A stretch of DNA of 64,000 nt from assembly GCF_000010185.1 (NCBI RefSeq), contig NC_010376.1, positions 248,001 to 312,000 on the forward strand. The letters are read 5' to 3'. Below, piece after piece: positions 1-7,957 of the stretch. The stretch is from Finegoldia magna ATCC 29328 (GTDB lineage Bacteria > Bacillota > Clostridia > Tissierellales > Peptoniphilaceae). The translations under genes were made by a program, and so were the position numbers. Positions within the stretch are counted from its first letter, which is position 1. Each line of letters begins with the position of its first letter. Under the pieces are notes generated by a model that worked only from the letters and a program-made list of their open reading frames with translations, had not been told where the DNA came from and did no database searches.

Positions 1-186
1 CAAATTATAGACAAGGTAGCTGAAGAATTCGTCACATCTGCGATTAGTAAGGATGGTGTGGTAGAAGCTATTGAAAATCCAAACTACAAATATATGTTAG
101 GTGTTCAATGGCATCCAGAAATGCTTCATTCAACTGAAGAAAAGATGAATCTTTTGTTCAGTGAATTGATAAATAGTACTTATTAA
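1..186 (+). CDS. Class I glutamine amidotransferase-like hydrolase, C-terminal end (partial)
   Basis: Only the last 61 codons lie in the window; the frame is open to the left edge. The sequence contains GVQWHPE, the block that carries the His and Glu of the Cys-His-Glu triad in class I glutamine amidotransferases. The spacing to the C terminus fits the peptidase C26 / gamma-glutamyl-GABA hydrolase (PuuD-like) branch. Enzymes of that branch cleave gamma-glutamyl amides in the cytoplasm. The stop lies 11 bases before the next start and supplies part of its ribosome binding site, so the gene is probably co-transcribed with the permease that follows. The nucleophile Cys is outside the window, so the exact subfamily cannot be fixed. 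Confidence 0.75.
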   Translation, partial: QIIDKVAEEFVTSAISKDGVVEAIENPNYKYMLGVQWHPEMLHSTEEKMNLLFSELINSTY

Positions 187-197
187 AGGAGTAAAAA

Positions 198-1568
198 ATG
201 AATAATGCAACAAAAAAATTGGGATTTTGGTCAATAGTTCTATTGACTATAAATTCAATAATCGGATCAGGTATATTTCTATCACCTGGATCTGTAGTTA
301 AAATGTCAGGCAAATATGCACCTTTTATTTATCTAGCAGCAGCAGCTTTTGCAGCGGTATTGGCAATTACATTTGCTTCTTCTGCAAAATATGTTTCAAA
401 AGGTGGAGCATCATACGCTTATACAAAGGCAGCTTTTGGAGATAATTGGGGATTGTATATAGGAATTACAAGATTTTTCTCAGCTGCAATAGCCTGGGGA
501 GTAATGGCAACAGGTGTAGTAAAAACTATGTTAAATATTTTTGGCGCGGATAGCACTAATTTTAACTATATCACTGCTGGATTTATTATTTTGATGACAA
601 TTTTATTTATAATCAACGTTTGCGGAACAAGGATTTTGGAATTAGTTAGCAATATTTCAACAATAGGTAAGCTCTTGGCCTTGGTTACTGCGATTGTAGC
701 GGGATTAATATTAGTTATTACTACAGGACAAAACAATTTCTCACAAATAGAAACTGTTACAGCTGATGTGGCGAATAATATGGATTTAGGAACTATAGTA
801 ATGGCAGTGATTGCAGCTTTTTATGCTTTTACTGGATTTGAAAGTGTTGCTTCAGGTTCAGAAGATATGGAACAACCAGAAAAAAACTTACCAAAAGCAA
901 TTCCACTAGGCATAGTAATAATCGCTGTAATATATTTTGGAATCGTACTTGTTTCTATGATGATAGATCCAGTAGCCATGGTAAACACAAAAGAAGTTGT
1001 AGCACTTGTAGCTATATTTAAAAATCATATCGTAAGATCTATAATTCTTTACGGTTCATTAATATCTATGTTTGGAATAAACGTAGCTGCATCATTCCAT
1101 ACGCCAAGAATAATAGAATCAATGGCTAATGAAAATCAAGTTCCTAAAATATTTGCAAAGAGAACAGATAAAGGATTCCCATTGTTCTCAATGGTTATAA
1201 CTGCTGTTTTGGCAATTATTTTACCTATCGCATTTAAATATCACATGGGTTCAATAATGATAATAAGTGCCATCGCAAGATTTGCACAATTCATTGTTGT
1301 TCCACTTGCATTGATATGGTTTTATTATGGAAAAAACAAGCAAGAAGTTGTAAGCGGAGTAAAGAAAAACTTCTTTACAGATGTTATAATACCAGTTGTA
1401 GCACTTTTACTTACTATAGTATTACTTGCAAAATTTAGTTGGGTAAAACAATTCACTGTTGACAATAATGGTGTATTAGCTCCAAACTATTTAGCAATAG
1501 TATCAATGTTTATTGGATATGTATTAGTACCATTGTTTGTGTATTTCTACAACAATAAACACAAATAA
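198..1568 (+). CDS. APC-superfamily amino acid permease
   Basis: A 456-residue, strongly hydrophobic protein with about 12 predicted membrane helices. The N-terminal block IIGSGIFLSPG is the conserved unwound first helix of amino acid/polyamine/organocation carriers, where the amino and carboxyl groups of the substrate bind. A further FYAFTGFESV block matches helix 6 of the same fold. It should import or exchange an amino acid across the cytoplasmic membrane; the substrate cannot be read from sequence. The start is set by AAAGGAG seven bases upstream. It follows a gamma-glutamyl-type hydrolase, which suggests use of a gamma-glutamyl compound or its product. A strong terminator follows. Confidence 0.85.
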   Translation: MNNATKKLGFWSIVLLTINSIIGSGIFLSPGSVVKMSGKYAPFIYLAAAAFAAVLAITFASSAKYVSKGGASYAYTKAAFGDNWGLYIGITRFFSAAIAWGVMATGVVKTMLNIFGADSTNFNYITAGFIILMTILFIINVCGTRILELVSNISTIGKLLALVTAIVAGLILVITTGQNNFSQIETVTADVANNMDLGTIVMAVIAAFYAFTGFESVASGSEDMEQPEKNLPKAIPLGIVIIAVIYFGIVLVSMMIDPVAMVNTKEVVALVAIFKNHIVRSIILYGSLISMFGINVAASFHTPRIIESMANENQVPKIFAKRTDKGFPLFSMVITAVLAIILPIAFKYHMGSIMIISAIARFAQFIVVPLALIWFYYGKNKQEVVSGVKKNFFTDVIIPVVALLLTIVLLAKFSWVKQFTVDNNGVLAPNYLAIVSMFIGYVLVPLFVYFYNNKHK

Positions 1569-1586
1569 AATTATAAAGAATATAAC

Positions 1587-1628
1587 ATGCCCTCTTAACT
1601 ATATATAAGTAAGAGGGCATTTCTTTTT
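1587..1628 (+). terminator. Rho-independent terminator after the permease
   Basis: An 11-bp perfect stem (ATGCCCTCTTA with TAAGAGGGCAT) is followed by a T-rich run. It lies 18 bases after the permease stop. Confidence 0.9.
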
Positions 1629-1640
1629 CTAACAAATTAG

Positions 1641-1778
1641 TTGATTACAAACTTGGTAGCTGGCGATGGCTTGTTAAAAGATGATATAGAAGAAACCATC
1701 AGAAGCATCGGTTATGTTGCCAAGGAAGGTATGAAAGAAACGGATATTATTGTGCTTAACACAATGATTCAAAAATAA
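1641..1778 (+). pseudogene. Remnant of a coding gene, C-terminal 45 codons only
   Basis: A frame without a convincing start or ribosome binding site, opened just after an in-frame TAG, encodes about 45 residues of protein-like sequence ending in KEGMKETDIIVLNTMIQK. The preceding DNA is a terminator, so the upstream part of the gene is missing. The ending resembles from memory the C terminus of the YhaM/CyuA L-cysteine desulfidase (UPF0597) family, but this is a weak recollection. A true terminator directly follows its stop codon, which supports the view that this was once the 3' end of a gene. It is probably a deletion remnant. Confidence 0.45.
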
Positions 1779-1786
1779 ATTATAAG

Positions 1787-1818
1787 GAGTACTGGCATAG
1801 GCTGGTACTCTTTTTTTA
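1787..1818 (+). terminator. Rho-independent terminator after the gene remnant
   Basis: GAGTACTGGC pairs with GCTGGTACTC (two G-U wobbles, four-base loop), followed by seven T. It begins nine bases after the stop of the remnant. Confidence 0.8.
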
Positions 1819-1947
1819 CTTACAAAATAGAAACATTTTCATAATTGACACAGAAATGACTTAAATTTAACGTTTAATTAGTACATAAAACGCACTATAA
1901 TGCCAAGTAAAATACTTGTAATTTTATAACAAATTTTAGGAAAATAC

Positions 1948-1976
1948 TTGCATAAATTTTTTCGTAGTATTATAAT
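1948..1976 (+). promoter_or_regulatory. Sigma-A type promoter for the DUF819 gene
   Basis: TTGCAT and TATAAT are separated by exactly 17 bases, 35 bases before the start codon. The rest of the 442-base gap between the permease and this gene holds the remnant and two terminators. Confidence 0.8.
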
Positions 1977-2010
1977 TTAATTAAATAAAATATTTTGAAG
2001 GAGGATTCTT

Positions 2011-3222
2011 ATGGGATCATTTATTAGTGCCGAAAGTACTTGGATACTTTGGGCTGTGTTGGCTTCATGTGCTGCTCTTGCAATATATTTGGAACAAAAA
2101 TATACATGGGCAAGCAAGGTTACAGGATGTATTTTGGCTTTGACTTTTACTTTAATTTTGTCAAACCTTAAAATTATTCCTACAGAAGCACCGGTTTACG
2201 ATGCTGTATGGAGTTATGTAGTTCCGTTGGCTGTACCAATGTTGTTATTCAACGCTGATATCAAAAAAATTGGTAGAGATTCAGGAAGAGTTTTAATTAT
2301 TTATTTATTAAGTGGTATTGGAACAATTTTGGGTGGATTTGTTGCATACTTTGCTTTGAAAAATGCAATTCCTGCTTTGAATGATATCGTTCCTATGTTT
2401 GTGGGTACTTATACTGGTGGTTCAGTAAACTTCGTTGCAATGAGTCAACAATACAAGGTTCCTGGAGCAACTGTATCAGCTGCATTAGTTGCAGATAACT
2501 TACTTATGGCTTTATATTTCTTTTCATTGATGGCACTTCCAACAATGGCTGTTATCAAGAAACACTACAAGATGCCACTTGTAAATGCTTTGGAACAACA
2601 ATCAGAATCTGATATGGAAGCTAATAAAACTATGGCTGCAAAATATTGGGGAGCAAAAGAAATTTCTCTCAAAGATATCGCTTTCACAGTTGCATTATCA
2701 TTTGTTATTGTAGCTGTATCAGACAAATTAGCTACACTTTTTGGAGATTTATTCAAAGGTGAAGGTGCTGTAAGTGCTATCTTAGGCGGATTATTGGGAA
2801 ACAAATACTTGTTAATGACAACAATTACTATGATTATTGCATCAGCATTTCCTAAACAAATTTCATCTATCAGAGGTAGCCAAGAAATTGGTACTTTCTT
2901 GATTTATTTGTTCTTCGCAGTTATTGGAGCTCCAGCATCAATCGGATTAATTTTAAGAGAATCTCCATTGTTATTAGTATTCGCATTAATCGTTGTACTA
3001 ATCAACTTAGTAGTTTCATTGATATTTGGAAAACTTTTCAAATTCAATATCGAAGAAATCATCATCGCATCAAATGCGAATGTCGGTGGACCAACTACCG
3101 CTGCAGCAATGGCTGTATCTAAAGGTTGGACAGAACTTATCGTTCCTGCACTTCTGGTAGGTACGTTAGGTTATGTAATTGGTAACTACTACGGTATTCT
3201 TTCGGGAATATTGTTACATTAA
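2011..3222 (+). CDS. DUF819 family integral membrane protein
   Basis: A 403-residue polytopic membrane protein of the DUF819 (YjcL-like) family, with about 10-12 hydrophobic segments. Recognisable features are an early VPLAVPMLLFNADIKKI block and repeated glycine-rich motifs (FVGTYTGGSVNFVA and ANVGGPTTAAAMA) in the two halves, an arrangement typical of inverted-repeat transporters. The family is often linked to peptide or amino acid uptake, but no substrate is established and none is assigned here. AAGGAGG lies eight bases before the ATG. It has its own promoter and is followed by a terminator and then the dipeptidase gene, so a role in dipeptide handling is possible but only inferred. Confidence 0.8.
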   Translation: MGSFISAESTWILWAVLASCAALAIYLEQKYTWASKVTGCILALTFTLILSNLKIIPTEAPVYDAVWSYVVPLAVPMLLFNADIKKIGRDSGRVLIIYLLSGIGTILGGFVAYFALKNAIPALNDIVPMFVGTYTGGSVNFVAMSQQYKVPGATVSAALVADNLLMALYFFSLMALPTMAVIKKHYKMPLVNALEQQSESDMEANKTMAAKYWGAKEISLKDIAFTVALSFVIVAVSDKLATLFGDLFKGEGAVSAILGGLLGNKYLLMTTITMIIASAFPKQISSIRGSQEIGTFLIYLFFAVIGAPASIGLILRESPLLLVFALIVVLINLVVSLIFGKLFKFNIEEIIIASNANVGGPTTAAAMAVSKGWTELIVPALLVGTLGYVIGNYYGILSGILLH

Positions 3223-3234
3223 TTTAGAAATTTG

Positions 3235-3275
3235 AACACATTCTTTGGGTTAATCTCAAAGAATGTGTTTGTTTG
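3235..3275 (+). terminator. Rho-independent terminator after the DUF819 gene
   Basis: A 13-bp perfect stem (AACACATTCTTTG with CAAAGAATGTGTT) and a short T-rich tail, 12 bases after the stop codon. Confidence 0.8.
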
Positions 3276-3306
3276 AACAGTAATTTGAACAGAAAAAGGA
3301 GAAAAT

Positions 3307-4722
3307 ATGTTAGAAAATTTAAAACCGGAAAGAGTGTTTCATTATTTCGAAGAATTGACTAAAATTCCAAGAGAATCTGGAAATGAACAGGCAGTTAGTG
3401 ATTTCTTGTACAAGACTGGAAAAGAATTGGGACTTGAAACTATACAAGACGAAAGTAACAACGTTATAATCAGAAAACCAGCTCATCCAGATTATGTGGA
3501 TCATCCTGCTGTTGTAATTCAAGGTCACATGGATATGGTCGCAGAAAAAGCTGATGGAGTTGATCACGACTTTTTGACAGATCCTATTCCTCTTGTTGTA
3601 GACGGCGATTGGGTTAAAACAGAAGGCACTACTTTGGGTGCAGATGATGGTATTGCAAGTGCTATTGGACTTGCAATCATGGAAGACAAAAACGGTAAGC
3701 ACCCTGCACTTGAATTATTGGTTACAACTAATGAAGAAACTACAATGGTCGGAGCAAGGGCATTGAAGAGAGAAAACATCAAAGGAAGAAAACTTTTGAA
3801 TATTGACGCTGAAGTAGAAGGAATTTTGTTGTCTGGTTGTTCAGGTGGACACAACATAATAGGAACTAAAAAGTTAAATTATGTGGATAATAAAATGAAA
3901 AATACTTTTGTAATGAATATTAACAACATGCTCGGTGGTCACTCAGGAATGGAAATTCACCAACAAAGAGGTAACTCCATCAAATTTGCACGTGAAGCTT
4001 TGAAGTTAATCGAAGAAAAATCACCTGTAGAAATTGTTAGTATAGAAGGTGGAACAAAACACAATGCTATTCCAAGAGATGCGAAAGTTGTGTTCAGTTC
4101 AAATGAAGACGACTACGATATTGATTTTTCTGATTTAATTGCAAAATATCCATTGGATAAGGATATGAGAGTTAAAATCGAAAAATGTGAAAACGCAGAT
4201 AAAGTATTGGATGAAAAAAATAAGGAAGATATCTTATCTTTCATCGAAGAGGTTCCTCACGGAGTTTACAGCATGATGCAAGAATACCCAGATATCGTTG
4301 AATGCTCCAACAACTTGGCTATTTTCGAAATAAAAGATGATGTGTTGAAGGTAACCATTTCTCTTAGAAGTTCAAACCCAGAAACATTTGATGCACATAC
4401 TGAAGATGTGTCAAAAGTTTATGAAAAATACGGATTTGAAGTTAAGAAGGAAGATTATTACAAACCATGGGCATTTGCAAAAGATTCTGAATTGAGAAAC
4501 TTGGCGCTTGAAACATACAAAGATTTGTTTGGAAAAGAAATGAAGGTTGAAGTTGTTCACGCAGCATTGGAGCCAGCAGTGTTTATCGACACATTCCCAG
4601 ACATGGAAATGATCTCCATAGGACCTACTATGAAAGACGTTCACAGTCCTAAGGAAAGACTTTCAATAGAATCAACACAAAGAACTTACGAATTTGTGAA
4701 ATCACTTCTAGAAAGACTTTAG
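3307..4722 (+). CDS. pepD: M20 family aminoacyl-histidine-type dipeptidase
   Basis: A 471-residue cytosolic metallopeptidase of the M20 family, close in length to PepD (Xaa-His dipeptidase). The two-metal site is visible: HMDMV (first metal His), ADDGIASAIG (bridging Asp), TTNEETTMVG (catalytic Glu and its metal-binding neighbour), NIDAE (metal Asp) and a C-terminal VHSPKER His. The central lid domain sits between about residues 200 and 380. It should hydrolyse dipeptides, feeding amino acids into fermentation. AAAAGGAG precedes the ATG. No partner genes are fused or overlapping. Confidence 0.88.
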   Translation: MLENLKPERVFHYFEELTKIPRESGNEQAVSDFLYKTGKELGLETIQDESNNVIIRKPAHPDYVDHPAVVIQGHMDMVAEKADGVDHDFLTDPIPLVVDGDWVKTEGTTLGADDGIASAIGLAIMEDKNGKHPALELLVTTNEETTMVGARALKRENIKGRKLLNIDAEVEGILLSGCSGGHNIIGTKKLNYVDNKMKNTFVMNINNMLGGHSGMEIHQQRGNSIKFAREALKLIEEKSPVEIVSIEGGTKHNAIPRDAKVVFSSNEDDYDIDFSDLIAKYPLDKDMRVKIEKCENADKVLDEKNKEDILSFIEEVPHGVYSMMQEYPDIVECSNNLAIFEIKDDVLKVTISLRSSNPETFDAHTEDVSKVYEKYGFEVKKEDYYKPWAFAKDSELRNLALETYKDLFGKEMKVEVVHAALEPAVFIDTFPDMEMISIGPTMKDVHSPKERLSIESTQRTYEFVKSLLERL

Positions 4723-4763
4723 TTTTTGACAAAATAAATCACAGAGAAAAACTGTGATAGACA

Positions 4764-4818
4764 AACCCTTATGCATAGTAATCGACGATTTTGTTGTCGT
4801 GTGCATAAGGGTTTTTTT
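4764..4818 (+). terminator. Long terminator hairpin after pepD
   Basis: AAACCCTTATGCA pairs with TGCATAAGGGTTT, with an inner CGAC/GTCG stem in the loop, followed by a T run. A similar CCCTTATG stem recurs in the terminator near 61970. Confidence 0.85.
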
Positions 4819-4873
4819 GTTTTCTTGTCCCTGTCATGTTTCTGTGTCCAGCGATTTGTAATTATGTGAAATG

Positions 4874-4898
4874 AAGTAGATTACCAGCTTTGCTAAGA
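4874..4898. repeat. Solo copy of the hairpin-family end arm
   Basis: A 25-bp stretch beginning AAGTAGATTACCAGC is repeated exactly at 5154-5178, where it forms the left arm of a complete element. Both copies are also near TCCAGYGATTT (4849, 5112) and GCATTGAAAC (4901, 5141). This suggests a tandem duplication or a partly deleted older element. Confidence 0.75.
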
Positions 4899-4945
4899 TT
4901 GCATTGAAACAAACCAAAAACATCGTAAACAAGCGAATCATTCGG

Positions 4946-5054
4946 AAAAAATTGTTTTAAATTCAAGCGAAATGAAACGTTAAGAAATCGCACTGTCTGA
5001 GCGTCAGCGAGTTTGCGATTTTAGTTTCATGAGCTTTGAATTTTCCAATTTTTG
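4946..5054. repeat. Intergenic hairpin element, copy A (diverged)
   Basis: A nested palindrome with four successive matched arms: AAAAATTG 4947-4954 with 5046-5053; AAATTCAAGC 4959-4968 with 5033-5043; ATGAAAC 4972-4978 with 5024-5030; AAATCGCA 4985-4992 with 5014-5021. The inner arm and following loop resemble those of copy C, but most other stem positions differ. It lies between the convergent pepD and aminotransferase genes. The rest of the 714-base gap (4723-5436) holds the terminator, the solo arm and copy B; no gene was seen. Confidence 0.7.
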
Positions 5055-5142
5055 TAGACAGATGAGTGGGTTACGAGTTTTTGTGTTTTCTTATTCCTGT
5101 AAAACGTAAACGTCCAGTGATTTTTGAAAATATTTGTGAGTG

Positions 5143-5352
5143 CATTGAAACAAAAGTAGATTACCAGCTTTGCTAAGAATATCATACGGAGAAAATTTAG
5201 TTGATTTCAAATCGAAAAAATCCGTCCAAAATTTGACCGCGTAAGCGAAGCGTGCTTCAAATTTTAGGATTTCGAGATTTAGAAATCACAAATTTGCGTA
5301 GTCTAGATATTCGTGCAAACTGGTTTTCTACTTTCTTTTGTCTTGAAACTAC
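5143..5352. repeat. Intergenic hairpin element, copy B
   Basis: About 210 bp homologous over its full length to the reverse complement of 40336-40544. It forms one long imperfect hairpin: outer arms near 5153 and 5334, inner stem AAAATTTGA 5228-5236 with TCAAATTTT 5257-5265, and a 20-base loop at 5237-5256. The reverse complement of this loop is identical to the loop of copy D. It sits between two convergent gene ends. Confidence 0.85.
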
Positions 5353-5372
5353 TTTTTATTTCACAACATAGC

Positions 5373-5396
5373 AAAACCGCAATTAATGTCGCGGTC
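5373..5396 (-). terminator. Possible terminator of the T-box operon
   Basis: On the minus strand, ACCGC and GCGGT pair around a short loop and are followed by TTTTG. The stem is short and the T run weak, so the neighbouring copy B hairpin may also contribute to termination. Confidence 0.4.
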
Positions 5397-5436
5397 ATTG
5401 CTTAGGAGTATTTATTTGAAATTAGCTAGATTTATT

Positions 5437-6600
5437 TTAGTCAACCAACAAATCGTTGATTTTTCGAAGGCGATTGATGGCTTCAATTAATGTGTCGTCG
5501 TTTTTTGCAAAATGAAATCTCACATAATCGTTGTTATCGTCTTTGAAAAATGACGAACCAGGAACTGGTGTTACGCCGATTTTTTGTGACAATTCTACGC
5601 AGAAATCATAGTCTGATTTGCGGTTGAATTTGGATATGTCGACCATCACGAAATACGTTCCTTGCGGAGAGTAGAAGTCTAGTCCGATTTCTTTTAATCC
5701 GCCTAGGAAAATATCTCTTTTGTGAGTGTATTTTTCTTGTAGTTTTTCGTAATATTCATCACCGAAATTAAGTCCAACTATCGCCGCTTCTTGTAGTGGG
5801 GCTGCTGCTCCGACTGTAAGAAAATCGTGCACTGATTTGATTGCTTGTGTGATTTCTTTGTTTGCGATTGTGTAGCCAAGTCTCCAACCTGTAATTGAGT
5901 ATGTTTTGGAGAGAGATGTCGTGGTGATGGTTCTGTCTTTCATTTTTGGTAATGATGCAAAATATGTGTGCACGTATGGTTTGTAAACTATGTGTTCGTA
6001 CACTTCATCTGTCACGACGTATGTGTCATATTTTTCTGCAAAATCTGCTATTATTTGTAATTCTTCTCTGGTGAACACTTTTCCAGATGGGTTAGAGGGA
6101 TTGCAGAGGATGATGGCTTTGGGATTTTGTTTGAATGCATTTTCCAATTCGTCTATGTCAAAATCAAAATTTGGAGGGTTTAATTTTACAAATATTGGAT
6201 CTGCTCCAGACAAAATCGCATCGGCTTTGTAGTTTTCATAAAATGGAGAGAATATGATAACTTTGTCACCGGGGTTGGTGATTGCCATCATGCTCGCCAT
6301 CATTGCCTCTGTACCACCGCATGTTACAACGACGTTTTCATCAGGATTTGTGGTGTTTCCTGTGAGTTTTTCGTGTTTTTTTGCGATGGCTTCTCTCAAA
6401 TTTTTCGCCCCACAAGTTATGGAATATTGATGTGGGCCTATCAGAGAAATTTCTTGTAATCTGTTTAATATTTCAATTGGCGGATCAAATTCTGGGAATC
6501 CTTGCGCCAAATTGATAGAATTGTATTTGTTGGCGACAAGTGTCATTTTTCTGATGACAGATTCGGTGAAACTTGTCGCTCTATTTGATAAGTTTTTCAT
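5437..6600 (-). CDS. PLP-dependent class I aminotransferase, methionine/aromatic type
   Basis: A 387-residue fold-type I aminotransferase. The cofactor lysine is in SLSKTYSITGWRLGY and the phosphate and ring contacts are visible in CGGTEAM, NPSNPSGKV and VTDEVYEHI. The start NLAQGFPEFDPP and the late QGTYFVMVDIS and VTPVPGSSFF blocks are closest, from memory, to the YbdL methionine aminotransferase and kynurenine aminotransferase group rather than to aspartate enzymes. It would interconvert a 2-oxoacid and an amino acid such as methionine or an aromatic amino acid. It is the last gene of the T-box operon, one base after the CoA ligase stop. It could act in either direction; operon context favours amination. 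Confidence 0.85.
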   Translation of the reverse strand: MKNLSNRATSFTESVIRKMTLVANKYNSINLAQGFPEFDPPIEILNRLQEISLIGPHQYSITCGAKNLREAIAKKHEKLTGNTTNPDENVVVTCGGTEAMMASMMAITNPGDKVIIFSPFYENYKADAILSGADPIFVKLNPPNFDFDIDELENAFKQNPKAIILCNPSNPSGKVFTREELQIIADFAEKYDTYVVTDEVYEHIVYKPYVHTYFASLPKMKDRTITTTSLSKTYSITGWRLGYTIANKEITQAIKSVHDFLTVGAAAPLQEAAIVGLNFGDEYYEKLQEKYTHKRDIFLGGLKEIGLDFYSPQGTYFVMVDISKFNRKSDYDFCVELSQKIGVTPVPGSSFFKDDNNDYVRFHFAKNDDTLIEAINRLRKINDLLVD

Positions 6601-6601
6601 T

Positions 6602-7957
6602 TTATTGTCTTTCGTCTATAACTCTGTTTGCTTTGTGAGTTTGTCTTGGAAGATATCCGTCTTCGTGGATGATGATTTCGTGAGGTTTCACACCAAGTCT
6701 AACTTTCAGTTCTTTCCATATATTTTCTCTTAAAGCTTCTACATCTGTGATGTTGTCGTTCTTTTCGACTTCAACAGAATAAGCTGTGCTTAGGTTTTTG
6801 TCGAAGATTCTGATTCTGTATTCGCCAGTGATTCCTTCGACTTGTCTGATTGCGTGTTCCACATCTGATGGAAATACGTTCACTCCAGATACTATGAACA
6901 TGTCATCTAATCTTCCGATTATGTAAATTCTTGTAGATGTTCTGCCGCATTTGCATCTGTCTTTATTTACATATCCGATGTCTCCAGTTCTAAATCTAAT
7001 CATTGGTCTTGCTTGTTTTCTCAAAGATGTGAAGACTAATTCTCCGACTTCTCCTTCTGGTAGAACTTTTCCAGTTTCAGGATCGATTACTTCAACTAAA
7101 ATTTGATCTTCAGCGATATGAAGTCCATCTTTTTGTTCACACATTGCAGCACACGCTCCGAATATGTCACTTAATCCGTAGAAATCATACAAATCAGCGT
7201 CCCACAATTCTTCGATTTTTTCTCTTGTGGCATTGATTGATCCACCAGGTTCTCCTGCAACGATTATTTTCTTCAACGATAATTCTTTTGGATCATAGCC
7301 GTGTTTCTTGGCAGTTTCACCCAAATACCACGCATAAGAAGGAGTCGTCCAAATTATAGTTGGTTTGTAATTTACAATTATGTTCAATAGTTTTTCAGAT
7401 GGAATTGTGCCTGCCCAAATACAAAGTGCGCCGACATTTTGTGCTCCGATTACATCAGGACCTCCGACAAATAACGAGAAGTTGAGTGCATGAACGTAAC
7501 GGTCACTTTTTCTCATTCCGATTTGGTAGAAAAATCTGGATTCTACGTTTTGGAATTCGTCGAGGTCTTGTTGTGTGAATGGAGAAATCGTAGGAACTCC
7601 AGTAGATCCTGAAGATGCGGAGATGAACACTACGTCGTCTTCACTTGTGCAAGCCATTTGTCCAAGGAAACTTCCCTTGTGTTGTGTATCACGTTCTGTT
7701 TTCTTGTTGATAAATGGATAGTTTGCAAGTTCTTCAAGTGATGAAAATTCGTATGGATCTAACAAATTTTCGTCGAAGCTTTTTCTGTAGTATTCGGAGT
7801 TTTCGTAAGCGTGAACCAATATGTTTTTTAATTCGTGTAATTGTAGTTTTTCGATTTCTTCACGGCTTAGTGTTTCTAATTCTTCTTCCCAGTATTTTGA
7901 TGTTCTTAAACTTTCTAATTTTTCTTTTGTAATTTCTTTAATGTTGTTTCTAATCAT
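6602..7957 (-). CDS. PaaK-type acyl/aryl-CoA ligase (AMP-forming)
   Basis: A 451-residue adenylate-forming enzyme of the phenylacetate-CoA ligase family. The nucleotide loop SASSGSTGVPT, the YGLSD block, FRTGDIGYV and the C-terminal IIGRLDDMFIVSGVNVFPSD are all present, as is a CKCGRT cysteine pair. It activates a carboxylic acid to its CoA thioester at the cost of ATP to AMP. The start is the ATG at 7957, preceded by AAAGGAGCT; a longer frame exists but lacks a site. It overlaps the beta subunit gene by eight bases. The substrate could be phenylacetate, another arylacetate or a methylthio acid; it cannot be told from sequence. Ligases of this type run mainly in the acid-activating direction. 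Confidence 0.85.
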   Translation of the reverse strand: MIRNNIKEITKEKLESLRTSKYWEEELETLSREEIEKLQLHELKNILVHAYENSEYYRKSFDENLLDPYEFSSLEELANYPFINKKTERDTQHKGSFLGQMACTSEDDVVFISASSGSTGVPTISPFTQQDLDEFQNVESRFFYQIGMRKSDRYVHALNFSLFVGGPDVIGAQNVGALCIWAGTIPSEKLLNIIVNYKPTIIWTTPSYAWYLGETAKKHGYDPKELSLKKIIVAGEPGGSINATREKIEELWDADLYDFYGLSDIFGACAAMCEQKDGLHIAEDQILVEVIDPETGKVLPEGEVGELVFTSLRKQARPMIRFRTGDIGYVNKDRCKCGRTSTRIYIIGRLDDMFIVSGVNVFPSDVEHAIRQVEGITGEYRIRIFDKNLSTAYSVEVEKNDNITDVEALRENIWKELKVRLGVKPHEIIIHEDGYLPRQTHKANRVIDERQ

